Source: Myxococcales bacterium (GTDB lineage Bacteria > Myxococcota > Myxococcia > Myxococcales > JAKAPL01). Taken from it: 58,504 nucleotides of DNA. Both the position numbers and the translations under genes were made by a program. The notes beneath the pieces were generated by a model. That model was not told where the DNA came from, made no database searches, and was given only the letters and a program-made list of their open reading frames with translations. How positions within the stretch are numbered: the first letter of the stretch is position 1; each line of letters begins with the position of its first letter. Shown piece after piece: positions 7,956-19,382 of this stretch. The DNA lies in the NCBI GenBank assembly GCA_021783235.1, contig JAJXUD010000023.1:1-58504 (forward strand), in the 5' to 3' direction.

Positions 7956-9308
7956 TCAGACCATCCCGTGCTTCTTCAGCCGATAGCGCAGGGTGTCCCG
8001 GGTGATGCCGAGCAGCCGGGCCGCCTGCGACTGGTTGCCCTGGCTCCGCTCCATCGCGTCGCCAATCATCGTCCGCTCGGCGGCATCCAGGGAGAGACCC
8101 GCGCCCATGAGGCCCAGGGGCTCGGGCACGGGGTCGGGCGGTGGCGGGGCCAGCAGCGAGGCCGGCAGGTGCTCGGGGCGGATCTCGTCGATCCCCGGGT
8201 GAAGCGCAAAGGCACGCTCGATGACGTTGCGCAGCTCGCGGACGTTGCCGGGCCAACGGTGGGCCACGAGGATCTCGAGCGCCGCCGACGACAGGCGCCT
8301 CGCCGGGAGTTTCGTCTCCTGGCTGTAGCGGGCCACGAAGAAGCCTGCGAGCAGCGGGATGTCCTCGGGCCGCTCGCGCAGCGGCGGGGTGCGGATGCGC
8401 ACGACGTTCAGTCGAAAGAAGAGATCGGCGCGGAAGCGGCCGTCGGCAACCCGCTTCTCGAGGTCGGCGTTCGTCGCGGCGATCACCCGCGCGTCCGAGG
8501 AGATCTCGGTCACGCCGCCGACGCGCCGGTAGCTTCGGTCCTCGAGAAGCCGCAGCAGCTTCGCCTGGCCCCCCGCGGGCATCTCCCCGATCTCGTCGAG
8601 CATGATCGTCCCGCCGTCAGCTGCCTCCAGCAGGCCGCTCTTCTGCGTACGCGCGTCGGTGAAGGCGCCACGCTCGTGTCCGAAGAGCTCGTTTTCGAGG
8701 AGCTGCTCGGGCAGCGCCGCGCAGTTCAGCTCGACGAAGGGCGCCGCCGCTCGAACGCTCGCGAGGTGAAGCGCGCGGGCCACGACCTCCTTGCCGGAGC
8801 CGCTCTCCCCCTCGATGAGGACCGTCGAGCTCGTCGCCCCGAGCCGCGTCACGAGCTCTCGGATCTCGCGGATGGCGGGCGACTCGCCGATCAGTCCCCG
8901 CAACCCCTCGGCCGCGCCACCCGCCGCGACGCGGCGGCGCACCGTCGCCGAGGCCACGGCCCGCCCGACCGCGGCGTCGAGGGTGTCCAGCGGGAAAGGC
9001 TTCACGAGGAAATCGACGGCGCCTCGCTTCATGGCGGCCACGGCGAGATCGACCGTGCCGTGGGCGGACATCATGAGGACCACCAACTCCGGCGAGATCG
9101 AGAGCGCGCGCCGCAGCGTCTCGACGCCGTCGATCCCCGGCAGGCGGACGTCGAGCAGCATCACGTCGAAGCTGGAGCCGCCGATCAGCTCGAGCCCCTG
9201 CTCTCCGGACTCGGCCGTGACGACCTCGTAACCGCGCCGGCCGAGCCGCTCGCGGATGGACCAGCAGATGAGCCGCTCGTCGTCGACGACCAGAAGACGG
9301 GGGGTCAC
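7956..9308 (-). CDS. NtrC-family sigma-54-dependent response regulator
   Basis: A 450-residue activator with the standard three modules. The receiver has acidic residues Asp9/Asp10, phospho-acceptor Asp53 (LLDVRLPG) and Lys103 (LVKPF). The AAA+ domain has Walker A GESGSGKE (167-174), the L1 loop GAFTDA (214-219) and Walker B GGTIMLDEIGEM. The C-terminal Fis-type HTH is GNQSQAARLLGITRDTLRYRL. In most sigma-54 activators the L1 loop is GAFTGA; here the fifth residue is Asp. The gene overlaps the end of the sensor kinase by 4 bp (ATGA), so the two are co-translated partners. Expected role: phosphorylation-controlled activation of sigma-54 promoters. I found no convincing -24/-12 promoter nearby. 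Confidence 0.93.
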   Translation of the reverse strand: MTPRLLVVDDERLICWSIRERLGRRGYEVVTAESGEQGLELIGGSSFDVMLLDVRLPGIDGVETLRRALSISPELVVLMMSAHGTVDLAVAAMKRGAVDFLVKPFPLDTLDAAVGRAVASATVRRRVAAGGAAEGLRGLIGESPAIREIRELVTRLGATSSTVLIEGESGSGKEVVARALHLASVRAAAPFVELNCAALPEQLLENELFGHERGAFTDARTQKSGLLEAADGGTIMLDEIGEMPAGGQAKLLRLLEDRSYRRVGGVTEISSDARVIAATNADLEKRVADGRFRADLFFRLNVVRIRTPPLRERPEDIPLLAGFFVARYSQETKLPARRLSSAALEILVAHRWPGNVRELRNVIERAFALHPGIDEIRPEHLPASLLAPPPPDPVPEPLGLMGAGLSLDAAERTMIGDAMERSQGNQSQAARLLGITRDTLRYRLKKHGMV

Positions 9309-10828
9309 GCGGCCTCCGCGTGGGCTTGGGCGATGGGCAGGGAGACACTGAAGATCGTCCCGCCCCCGGGTGGACAGATGAAGCTGATTCGGCCGCCGTG
9401 CTCGGTCACGATCCGGGCCGAGATCGAGAGCCCGAGTCCGTTGCCGTCGCCACGGGTCGTGAAGAACGGCTCGAAGACGTGGGGCCTCGCCTCCACGGGA
9501 ATTCCCGGCCCAGTGTCTCGGACCTCCACCACGACCTCGCCGAACCGGGCGAAGGTGCGAGCCGTCAGGATCCCGCCGGAAGCGGCCATGGCCTGGCAGG
9601 AGTTGAGACAGAGGTTCAAGAAGACCTGTTCGAGCTGTCCGCCATCAGCGCGCACGGCCGGCAGGCCCGATGCCAGCTCCCGTGCGATGCGAACGCCCGC
9701 CTCGGCCCGCTGGTGCGCGACCAGGAATAGGACGTTCTCGAGACAGGCTGAGAGGTCGACGTCCTGGAGGCGGGGAGCCTGCGGACGGGCGAAGCCGAGC
9801 AACCGGTCCATCGTCTTCGCGAGCCGGCTGACCTGCCGCCGCATCTCCCCGAGGAGCTCCCCGGTCGGGCGGGCGCTGCCGAGGTCGTCCGCGAGGATCT
9901 CGAGAGCGCCCGAGAGGCCCGCGAGCGGGTTCTTGATCTCGTGCGCGAGGCCCGTCGCGATCTCTCCCACGAGCGCGAACCGGTCCGCCCGCTCCAGCCG
10001 TTGCCGGTAGAGGGCCTCGTTCTCCGCCTGGCTCTTGTGTAGCGCCGAGAGGACGGCGTCGAAGCCCCGTGAAACGTCGCCCATCTCGTCCGGTCGTCCC
10101 TCATCCGAGGTCACGTCGTAACGGCCGGAGGCAGCCGCCTTCATGACGCCCAGGAGCCGATGAAGCGGCTGCGTCGCCTCTCTGCCGAGGAGCCACCAGG
10201 CGATCGCGAGAAGGACCAGCAGCGACGGGAGCGCGGCGAGCCCCAGCGTCCACGCCAACCGGCGCTTGGCCCGCCGCTCCGACGCGCGGGAGAAGCGCAG
10301 CTCGAGCCAGCCCGCGACGACGGGAGCGGCGCTGCAATGTGCGCACGGGCTCACGAGCACCGGCCGGAGGGCGGCGTACTGGTCGGGATCATGGGAAGGC
10401 ACGACGAGGCTCGCCTCCGGGACGGCCTCCCAGGGGCGGCTGCCGACGAGCTCCGGCCGGGTCGAGAACTCGACCCTCCCGTCGCTGCCGAGGAGGCTGA
10501 CCCACTCGATGTTCGATCGGTAGCGCTGGATGCCACCCAGCAACGCGGGAACGCCGTCCGCGTCCAGATCGCCTTGCATGACGCGCGACGCCACCGCGCC
10601 GGCGACCACGTTGGCGGAGAGTTCGGCCCGCTCGCGAGCCGCCCGCTCGATCTCGGCTCCATGGATCTGGACCGCCGCGACGACCATGGCCCCGAGCGTC
10701 GCGGCGAACAGCAGGCTCGTCGGGATGAGGATGCGCGCTCGCAGGCTCGCATCGAGTCGTTGCCACACCCTCCGGATGCCGCGAGCGAACCAGTCCATGG
10801 CTGAAAACGCTCGAAATGCAAGGACCAT
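9305..10828 (-). CDS. Membrane sensor histidine kinase (NtrB-like HAMP/HisKA)
   Basis: A sensor kinase of 507 residues from the ATG at 10828. That start has AGGAAG upstream; a longer frame to 11011 would run into the preceding gene. Two membrane helices (about 32-55 and 192-214) enclose a periplasmic domain. Near its end is a Cys pair, CAHC, at about residues 162-165. A HAMP linker follows, then HisKA with the phospho-accepting His in GLAHEIKNPLAGL. HATPase_c has N box NLCLNSCQAM, G1 DTGPGIP and G2 GDGNGLGLSIS. It is partner to the NtrC-type regulator that starts within its stop codon. The CAHC pair stands where related sensors have a CxxCH haem-type motif; here the final His is Ser. Confidence 0.92.
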   Translation of the reverse strand: MVLAFRAFSAMDWFARGIRRVWQRLDASLRARILIPTSLLFAATLGAMVVAAVQIHGAEIERAARERAELSANVVAGAVASRVMQGDLDADGVPALLGGIQRYRSNIEWVSLLGSDGRVEFSTRPELVGSRPWEAVPEASLVVPSHDPDQYAALRPVLVSPCAHCSAAPVVAGWLELRFSRASERRAKRRLAWTLGLAALPSLLVLLAIAWWLLGREATQPLHRLLGVMKAAASGRYDVTSDEGRPDEMGDVSRGFDAVLSALHKSQAENEALYRQRLERADRFALVGEIATGLAHEIKNPLAGLSGALEILADDLGSARPTGELLGEMRRQVSRLAKTMDRLLGFARPQAPRLQDVDLSACLENVLFLVAHQRAEAGVRIARELASGLPAVRADGGQLEQVFLNLCLNSCQAMAASGGILTARTFARFGEVVVEVRDTGPGIPVEARPHVFEPFFTTRGDGNGLGLSISARIVTEHGGRISFICPPGGGTIFSVSLPIAQAHAEAA

Positions 10829-10956
10829 ACCCGGCGCTTCCTGCCCAGAACCGTCGCTGGCCCGCGAGTCCCTCGATTCGCTCCTGAAGATTCTGCGCGC
10901 GAGAGGCTCGTCGCGCAGGGGTTGCAGGAGGATCGCGCCCGCAGGCTCCCGGCCTC

Positions 10957-13197
10957 TCAGTGCCCGAGGCCGAGCGCGCGCCTGAGCCGCTCGATCGGCG
11001 CGGGGGCCCACCAGTTGAGGTCGCCGAAGAGGCGCATCGTGGCGGGCACGAGGAGGATGCGGACCAGCGTGGCGTCGATGGCGACGGCGAGCCCCATGCC
11101 GAAGCCGACCGCCTGGATGATGGCGATGCCGGCGAGTGCGAAGGCGCCGAAGACGGCGATCATGATGGCGGCCGCGCTGGTGATGAGGCCGGCGGTCCGG
11201 GCGAGGCCGTCCGCCACCGCGACGACGTTGTCGTGCGTCTCGTCGTAGGCCTCCTTGATGCGCGAGAGCATCAGGACCTCGTAGTCCATCGAGAGGCCGA
11301 AGAGGACGCAGAAGAGGATCACGGGCAACGACGGCTCGATGGGCCGGCCGTGCCGGATCCAGAGGTGCCCCTCTTGAAAGATCCAGACGAGCGCGCCGAA
11401 GGAGGCACCGATGGAGAGGAAGTTCAGGAGGATGGCCTTGAGGGGCAAGACCAGCGAACCGAGCATGAGGAAGAGCACGACGCCGGTCACGAGCACGACG
11501 ATGCCGATGGCGTAGGGGGTTCGGCGGAGCACGTAGTCGCTCGCGTCGACGTCCGAGGCGGCCTGGCCGGCGACCTCGAGGCGGCCGTCGCCCACGCGCG
11601 GCTCGGCGCGGATGGCCCGGACGATGGCGCGCGCCTCGTCGCTCTGGGAGGGCGCCTCGGTCAGGACGAAGAGCAGCGCCACGCGCGGGCCGAGCGTGAG
11701 CCGCTCGGCCTCGGCGATCGACTGTGCCGCCTCCGGCGGCGGCTGGAGCAGGAGCCGCTCGTAGGAGGCGGGGTCGTCGAACGGAGCGCCGTTCACGATG
11801 CTCTCGACCTTCGCGACCCCGGGGATGCGGCCGATCCGGCGCGAGAGGGCGTAGAGGGCGTCGACGCGCGCCCGCGTGAGGACCGGCGCCGAGGGGAACT
11901 CCACGGCGACCGCGATCCGGGTCTCCGCCTCCTCGGGGAAGCTTCGCCTGAGCAGCTCGTAGCCGCGCCGCGCCTCGACCGAGCGACCGAGGACGGTCAC
12001 GTCGGCGGCCCCGAGCCGCAGCCGGGAGAAGGGCAGCGCCGCCACGACGAGCACGGCCAGGGTCGGCAGGAGCAGCCGGAGCGGCCGGCGCATCACGGCG
12101 GTGGCGACGCGCCTCCAGCCGCCGCCCCCCGGCTCGCGCGGGCGGCCGATGCGGCCGGCGTCGACCCAGGGCCCGAGCACGGCGAGCAGGGCGGGGAGCA
12201 CCGTGAGCGCGAAGATCACGGCGAGCGAGACGACGATCGCCCCGCCGAGGCCGAGCGCCGCGAGGTAGGAGCCGCGGAAGACGAGGAGCCCTCCCATTCC
12301 GCTGGCGACGGCGAGGCCGGAGAAGAGGACCACCCGCCCCGCCGTGGCGAGCGTCCGGGGGAGCGCCTCCGCCGTCGTGGCCCCGGCGGCGAGCTCCTCT
12401 CGGAAGCGGGAGACGGTGAAGAGCGAGTAGTCGATCGCCACCCCGAGACCGATGAGCGAGCAGACGTTGATCGTGTACTGGGCGATCTGGATCTTTTGGG
12501 AGAGCAGCATGACGACCGCGATCCCGCCGAGCACCGAGAGGGCGCCCACCGCCACGGGCAGGAGCGCAGCGACGAGCGAGCGGAAGACCCAGAGCAGGAT
12601 CAGGAGCGCGAGCGGCAGGGAGACGAGCTCGCCGCGCAACAGATCGTGCTCGAGCGCCTGGTCGAGATCGCGCAAGAACGGGATCCGGCCGGTGCAGACG
12701 ATCTGGAGCGTGGACGAGCGGAGCTCGGCGCGGACGGCTGGGTAGGCCGCCGCCGCCTGATCTCGATCGCCGCGCAGCGAAACGAAGGCGAGGGCCGAAT
12801 GCGCCTCCCCGTTCTCCATTCCGAGCGAGAGCGCGGCCGGGGCCTCGGCCGCGGTCTCGACCGCGAGTACGCGCCCGTCGCGCCGCAGCGGCGCGAGCGC
12901 CGCGGTCTCGGCCGCCTGGAAGGCGTCGTCGTCCGGGTCGAGCCGCTGCTCCGAGTGGAAGATCGCGACGAAGGTGGTGTCCGAGGGACGCCCCGTCACC
13001 TGGTCGACGAGCGCCTGGGCGCGATCGGAGGGGAGCCCCTCGATGGTGCTCGCCCCGAGCGCGCCGCCGTGCAGGACGACCAGGATCGCCGCGAGGAGGA
13101 GGAGCCCGGCGAACGCGAGCAGCGACCGGCGCCGCTCGAAGGCGAAGCGCCCGAGCCCCGAGAGCCCCCGCTCCAGCGCCCCGCCGCTCAATGGCAT
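10957..13197 (-). CDS. MmpL/RND-family exporter
   Basis: A 746-residue inner-membrane protein with two homologous halves. Each half has one leading helix, a periplasmic domain of about 150 residues and a block of five to six helices. In the first half the helix block contains GVAIDYSLFTVSRFREEL. In the second half the equivalent segment is FGLSMDYEVLMLSRIKEAYDE. These Asp-Tyr pairs are the proton-relay positions typical of MmpL/HpnN-type RND transporters. Such proteins export lipids, hopanoids or other hydrophobic compounds using the proton gradient. The start is the ATG at 13197. It lies 55 bp after enolase and 128 bp before the sensor kinase on the same strand. Confidence 0.92.
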   Translation of the reverse strand: MPLSGGALERGLSGLGRFAFERRRSLLAFAGLLLLAAILVVLHGGALGASTIEGLPSDRAQALVDQVTGRPSDTTFVAIFHSEQRLDPDDDAFQAAETAALAPLRRDGRVLAVETAAEAPAALSLGMENGEAHSALAFVSLRGDRDQAAAAYPAVRAELRSSTLQIVCTGRIPFLRDLDQALEHDLLRGELVSLPLALLILLWVFRSLVAALLPVAVGALSVLGGIAVVMLLSQKIQIAQYTINVCSLIGLGVAIDYSLFTVSRFREELAAGATTAEALPRTLATAGRVVLFSGLAVASGMGGLLVFRGSYLAALGLGGAIVVSLAVIFALTVLPALLAVLGPWVDAGRIGRPREPGGGGWRRVATAVMRRPLRLLLPTLAVLVVAALPFSRLRLGAADVTVLGRSVEARRGYELLRRSFPEEAETRIAVAVEFPSAPVLTRARVDALYALSRRIGRIPGVAKVESIVNGAPFDDPASYERLLLQPPPEAAQSIAEAERLTLGPRVALLFVLTEAPSQSDEARAIVRAIRAEPRVGDGRLEVAGQAASDVDASDYVLRRTPYAIGIVVLVTGVVLFLMLGSLVLPLKAILLNFLSIGASFGALVWIFQEGHLWIRHGRPIEPSLPVILFCVLFGLSMDYEVLMLSRIKEAYDETHDNVVAVADGLARTAGLITSAAAIMIAVFGAFALAGIAIIQAVGFGMGLAVAIDATLVRILLVPATMRLFGDLNWWAPAPIERLRRALGLGH

Positions 13198-13252
13198 CGG
13201 GCGTTGGGCGCCGCGGGCGCGGCCGCCACCCGCACGCGAGGGGCCGGCCGCC

Positions 13253-16089
<2,837 letters not shown>

Positions 16090-16213
16090 GCGGACGCGAG
16101 GCCTCGCCGAAGCGGCGGCGGCCCTCCCGGGCGCGAGGGTGGGGCTCGCCGTGGGCGGTGCGATTCGCTCGTCGCACCGCAGAGGGAGCCCCACCGACCG
16201 TTCAGCCCGCGAC

Positions 16214-16600
16214 CTACTCCTTCGTCGGCTCCTCGGGGACCGGCGGGACCGGCGGCAGCGCCGCCCGCTTTCCCTCCGCGATGAGCTCGCGAACCTTCTG
16301 GCCGCCCTTGCGGCCGATCTCCTCGTAGAAGGGCGTGCCGCGCTCGGCCTTGACGGCCTCGCCGCCCTTCTTGCCGATCTGCTCGTAGAACGCCGTGCCG
16401 CGCTCGGCCTTGACCCGATCGCCGCCCTTCTTGCCGATCTGCTCGTAGAACGCCGAGCCGCGCTCGGCCTTGACGGTCTCGCCGCCCTTCTTGCCGATCT
16501 CCTCGTAGAACTCGCGGCCACGCGCGTTCCGGACCGTCTCGCCGCCTTTACGGCCGGCCTCGCTCACGGTCATCGTCCCCTTCTTCTTCTCCTCCGCCAT
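16214..16600 (-). CDS. KGG-repeat stress-response protein (GsiB-like)
   Basis: A small hydrophilic protein of 128 residues. The core is five units of exactly 20 residues, each with a KGG triplet (residues 18-20, 38-40, 58-60, 78-80, 98-100) and the pattern FYE(E/Q)IGKKGG. This is the KGG repeat of glucose-starvation and general-stress proteins such as B. subtilis GsiB, thought to be hydrophilin-like desiccation protectants. The C terminus is Pro-rich (PPVPPVPEEP). The start at 16600 is chosen because of a strong SD GGAGGAG (16606-16612 complement). A longer open frame upstream overlaps glnD and is not supported. It sits 148 bp downstream of glnD and may have its own promoter. Confidence 0.9.
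   Translation of the reverse strand: MAEEKKKGTMTVSEAGRKGGETVRNARGREFYEEIGKKGGETVKAERGSAFYEQIGKKGGDRVKAERGTAFYEQIGKKGGEAVKAERGTPFYEEIGRKGGQKVRELIAEGKRAALPPVPPVPEEPTKE
16301..16555 (-). repeat. 60-bp imperfect tandem repeat coding the KGG units
   Basis: The DNA is periodic at 60 bp, matching the 20-residue KGG units. Copies two to four are nearly identical over phrases such as CCGCCCTTCTTGCCGATCT, while the outer copies diverge. This suggests recent internal duplication of the central units. Confidence 0.8.
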
Positions 16601-16748
16601 CTGCGCTCCTCCCTCTCCCTGTCGCCGCCCGATGCGCTCCCTGGCGCGCCTGCTCGGAATCTCTAAACCCTTCGGGGCTGGCGCAAGCCTGCCGTGCGTC
16701 GGGCCACCGCGGCGCCCTCCCGCCGCTCGCTCCCGCTCGGCGGCTCGC

Positions 16749-19373
16749 TCAGCCGGCGAGCGAGGCCTTGAGCTCGCGCTCGAGCCGCAGGCACTCGACC
16801 GGGTCGACGATCTTCTCGCCGCGCGAGGTGACGTAGAAGGCGTCGATCGCGCGGTTCGCCTCCGTCGCGACCTTGGCGAGCGCGATCTCGAGCCCGAGGT
16901 CGTGGAGCGACCGCGCGAGCGTGAAGAGGAGGCCCAGCCGGTCCTCGGCCTGCACGTCGATGACGGTGGCGCGCTGGGCCGAGTCGTTGTCGATGCGGAC
17001 GCGGGTCTCGACGGCCGGGAGCGCGCGGCGGAGCAGCGGCGACGGCCGGATGCGGCGGGCGAGCAGCGCCTGCGGCGACTCCTGGCCCGAGAGGACGCGG
17101 CGCAGATCGGAGCGGGCGGCGTGCCAGCGGTCGAGCGGCAAGGCCCCGCCGCTCTCCCCCTGCACGAGGAAGACGTCGAGCGCGGCCCCATCCGTGGTCG
17201 AGTAGACCTCGGCGGAGAGGATGCGGATCCGGTGGGCCGCGAGCGCGCCCGCGAAGAGCGCGAGGAGGCCGGGGCGATCGCGCGCCGCGAGCAGGAGCTC
17301 CGTCGCGGGTCCCCGGCGGACGCGCAGCGCCGCGAGCGGTCTTCCGCCCAGCCTCGCGAGGAGCCGCCGGTGCCGGAGCGCCGCCTTCGGCCGGACCGCC
17401 CGCAGGTAGCGGTCGGGCATCCGGCCGAGGAACCGATCGACCTCGCCGGGCGGCAGGGCGAGCCGCTCGAGCCCGCGCCGCAGCCGGTCGCCGCTCGGCC
17501 GAATCCGCTGCGGCGCCGCGAGCCGCTCCCGGGTCTGCTCGTAGAGCTCGCGGAAGAGGCGCGCCTTCCAGTCGGTCCAGGTCGAGGGCCCGACGCTCGC
17601 CACGTCGGCGTACGTGAGCAGGTAGAGCAGGTCGAGCCGCTCGACGGTCCCCGCCTGCGCGGCGAAGCGATCGATCGTCTCGGGATCGGAGAGGTCCCGC
17701 CGCTGGGCCACGTGCGAGAGGGAGAGGTGCTCGCGGACCAAGAACTCGCTCAGCCCGAGCTCGTGGGCGGAGAGGCCCAGCCGCTCCCCGGCACGCCGGA
17801 CCAGCTCCGCGCCCCGTTCGGAGTGGCGCCCCCCCTGCCCCTTGCCCGCGTCGTGGAAGAGCACCCCGAGGCAGAGCGGCAGCCAGGCGTGGATCTGGAG
17901 GCAGACGCGCGTCAGGTCCGGCTCCTCGCGGACGAGGTCGCCGCGCCGCAGCGCCTGGAGCCGCCGCAGCGCCCGGACGAGGTGGACGTCGACCGTGTAG
18001 ACGTGCCAGACGTCGTGCTGCGCGAGCGCCGTGACCCGCGAGAGCTCCGGGAAGAAGGCGACCAGGGCGCCGAGCTCGTGCATCTGGGCGAGCCAGGCGC
18101 CGTCGCCGTCCTCGAGCGAGAAGAGCTCGCGCAGCGCCGCGGCCACGCGCGGATCGGCTCGAACGCGATCGTCCACCCGCGGCAGCTCCTGGGAGAGGAG
18201 GTCGCGGGCGTAGCGGTAGAGCGGCACCCCGAGCCGTCCGGCGGCGAGGAAGGCGCGCGCGAGCGCGGTCGGATCGTCCGCGAAGACCGACCGGTGCGTC
18301 ACGCTCAGCTCCCGCCCCCAGAGCTTGAACTCGCCGTCGATCGGCGTCTCCTTGGGACGCCGCGCGGCCCGCGGCTCCGCGCAGCGCTCGACGATCTCGT
18401 CGGCGATCCGCTTGCTCGCCGCCGCGGCCAGGTAGTAGTGGCGCATGAGCTGCTCGACCGCGAGCCCCTCGGGCGCGTCGAGGTAGCCGAGCGCGCGCGC
18501 CACCTCCAGCTGCCGATCGAAGGTCAGCTGGTCCTCCTTGCGGCCCGCCTCGAGGTGGAGCTCGTTGCGGACGCGCCAGACGAAGTCGCGGGCGCGCATC
18601 GCCGCCGCGACGCTGCTCGGGGGCAAGACGGAGGCGGCGAGGAGCTGCCGCAGCCCGCGGACGCGGTACCGGACGCGGGCCATCCAGAGGGCCGTCTGCA
18701 GGTCGCGCAGCCCGCCCTCGCACTGCTTGACGTTCGGCTCGAGCAGGAACACGGAGTCGCCGTAGCGCTGCCGCCGAGCGACCAGCTCGTCGCGCTTCGC
18801 CTGCAGGAAGGCCTCGCCGCGCTGCCCCTGCAGGAGCTCGTCGATCGAGCGGAGGACGTCCCCGAGGAGCCCCGGGGCGCCCCAGACGGTCCGGGCGTCG
18901 AGCAGGGCCGAGAGCCCGACCGGATCCTCCTCGGCGAACTGGAGCTCGTCCTTCGGCCGGCGGACGGCGTGGCCGACCTCGAGCCGAAGGTCCCAGAGCG
19001 GGTAGAGCAGCGGCTCGACCGTCGGGGCCTCTCCCGTGTGGAGCACGAGGAGATCCACGTCCGATCCGGGAGAGACCTCGCGCCGGCCGTAGCCGCCCTG
19101 GGCCACCAGCGCGACGCGGGCCGGGTCGAAGCGCGCCCCCTCGGCGAGGGCGCGGATCAGCCGGTCGAGGATCTCGCTGCCGAGCCGGACCACGGTCCGG
19201 CCGCTCGCTCCGGCGCCGTGCGTCTCACGGACGACCCGACGCGCCGCGCCCCAGAAGGCCTTGACGTCCTCCCCCGGCGCGACGGGCAGGCGCGCGACGG
19301 CCGCGGCGCGGTCGTCCGCGGGGACCTCGGGCAGCGCGGCGCCGGCGGGCCGCTCGGGCAGGGCCTCTTCCAT
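16749..19373 (-). CDS. glnD: Bifunctional uridylyltransferase/uridylyl-removing enzyme GlnD
   Basis: An 874-residue nitrogen-status sensor that uridylylates PII proteins when glutamine is low and deuridylylates them when it is high. The nucleotidyltransferase domain has GGYGRREVSPGSDVDLLV. The central HD domain has VLFHDAGKGQGGRHSERG. Two C-terminal ACT domains (around RPGLLALFAGALA and DRLGLLFTLARSLHDLGL) sense glutamine. All catalytic motifs are intact. It starts 9 bp after the stop of the amidase gene, so the two are almost certainly cotranscribed. PII and glutamine synthetase genes are not in the window. Confidence 0.97.
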   Translation of the reverse strand: MEEALPERPAGAALPEVPADDRAAAVARLPVAPGEDVKAFWGAARRVVRETHGAGASGRTVVRLGSEILDRLIRALAEGARFDPARVALVAQGGYGRREVSPGSDVDLLVLHTGEAPTVEPLLYPLWDLRLEVGHAVRRPKDELQFAEEDPVGLSALLDARTVWGAPGLLGDVLRSIDELLQGQRGEAFLQAKRDELVARRQRYGDSVFLLEPNVKQCEGGLRDLQTALWMARVRYRVRGLRQLLAASVLPPSSVAAAMRARDFVWRVRNELHLEAGRKEDQLTFDRQLEVARALGYLDAPEGLAVEQLMRHYYLAAAASKRIADEIVERCAEPRAARRPKETPIDGEFKLWGRELSVTHRSVFADDPTALARAFLAAGRLGVPLYRYARDLLSQELPRVDDRVRADPRVAAALRELFSLEDGDGAWLAQMHELGALVAFFPELSRVTALAQHDVWHVYTVDVHLVRALRRLQALRRGDLVREEPDLTRVCLQIHAWLPLCLGVLFHDAGKGQGGRHSERGAELVRRAGERLGLSAHELGLSEFLVREHLSLSHVAQRRDLSDPETIDRFAAQAGTVERLDLLYLLTYADVASVGPSTWTDWKARLFRELYEQTRERLAAPQRIRPSGDRLRRGLERLALPPGEVDRFLGRMPDRYLRAVRPKAALRHRRLLARLGGRPLAALRVRRGPATELLLAARDRPGLLALFAGALAAHRIRILSAEVYSTTDGAALDVFLVQGESGGALPLDRWHAARSDLRRVLSGQESPQALLARRIRPSPLLRRALPAVETRVRIDNDSAQRATVIDVQAEDRLGLLFTLARSLHDLGLEIALAKVATEANRAIDAFYVTSRGEKIVDPVECLRLERELKASLAG

Positions 19374-19382
19374 CGGGGGCCA

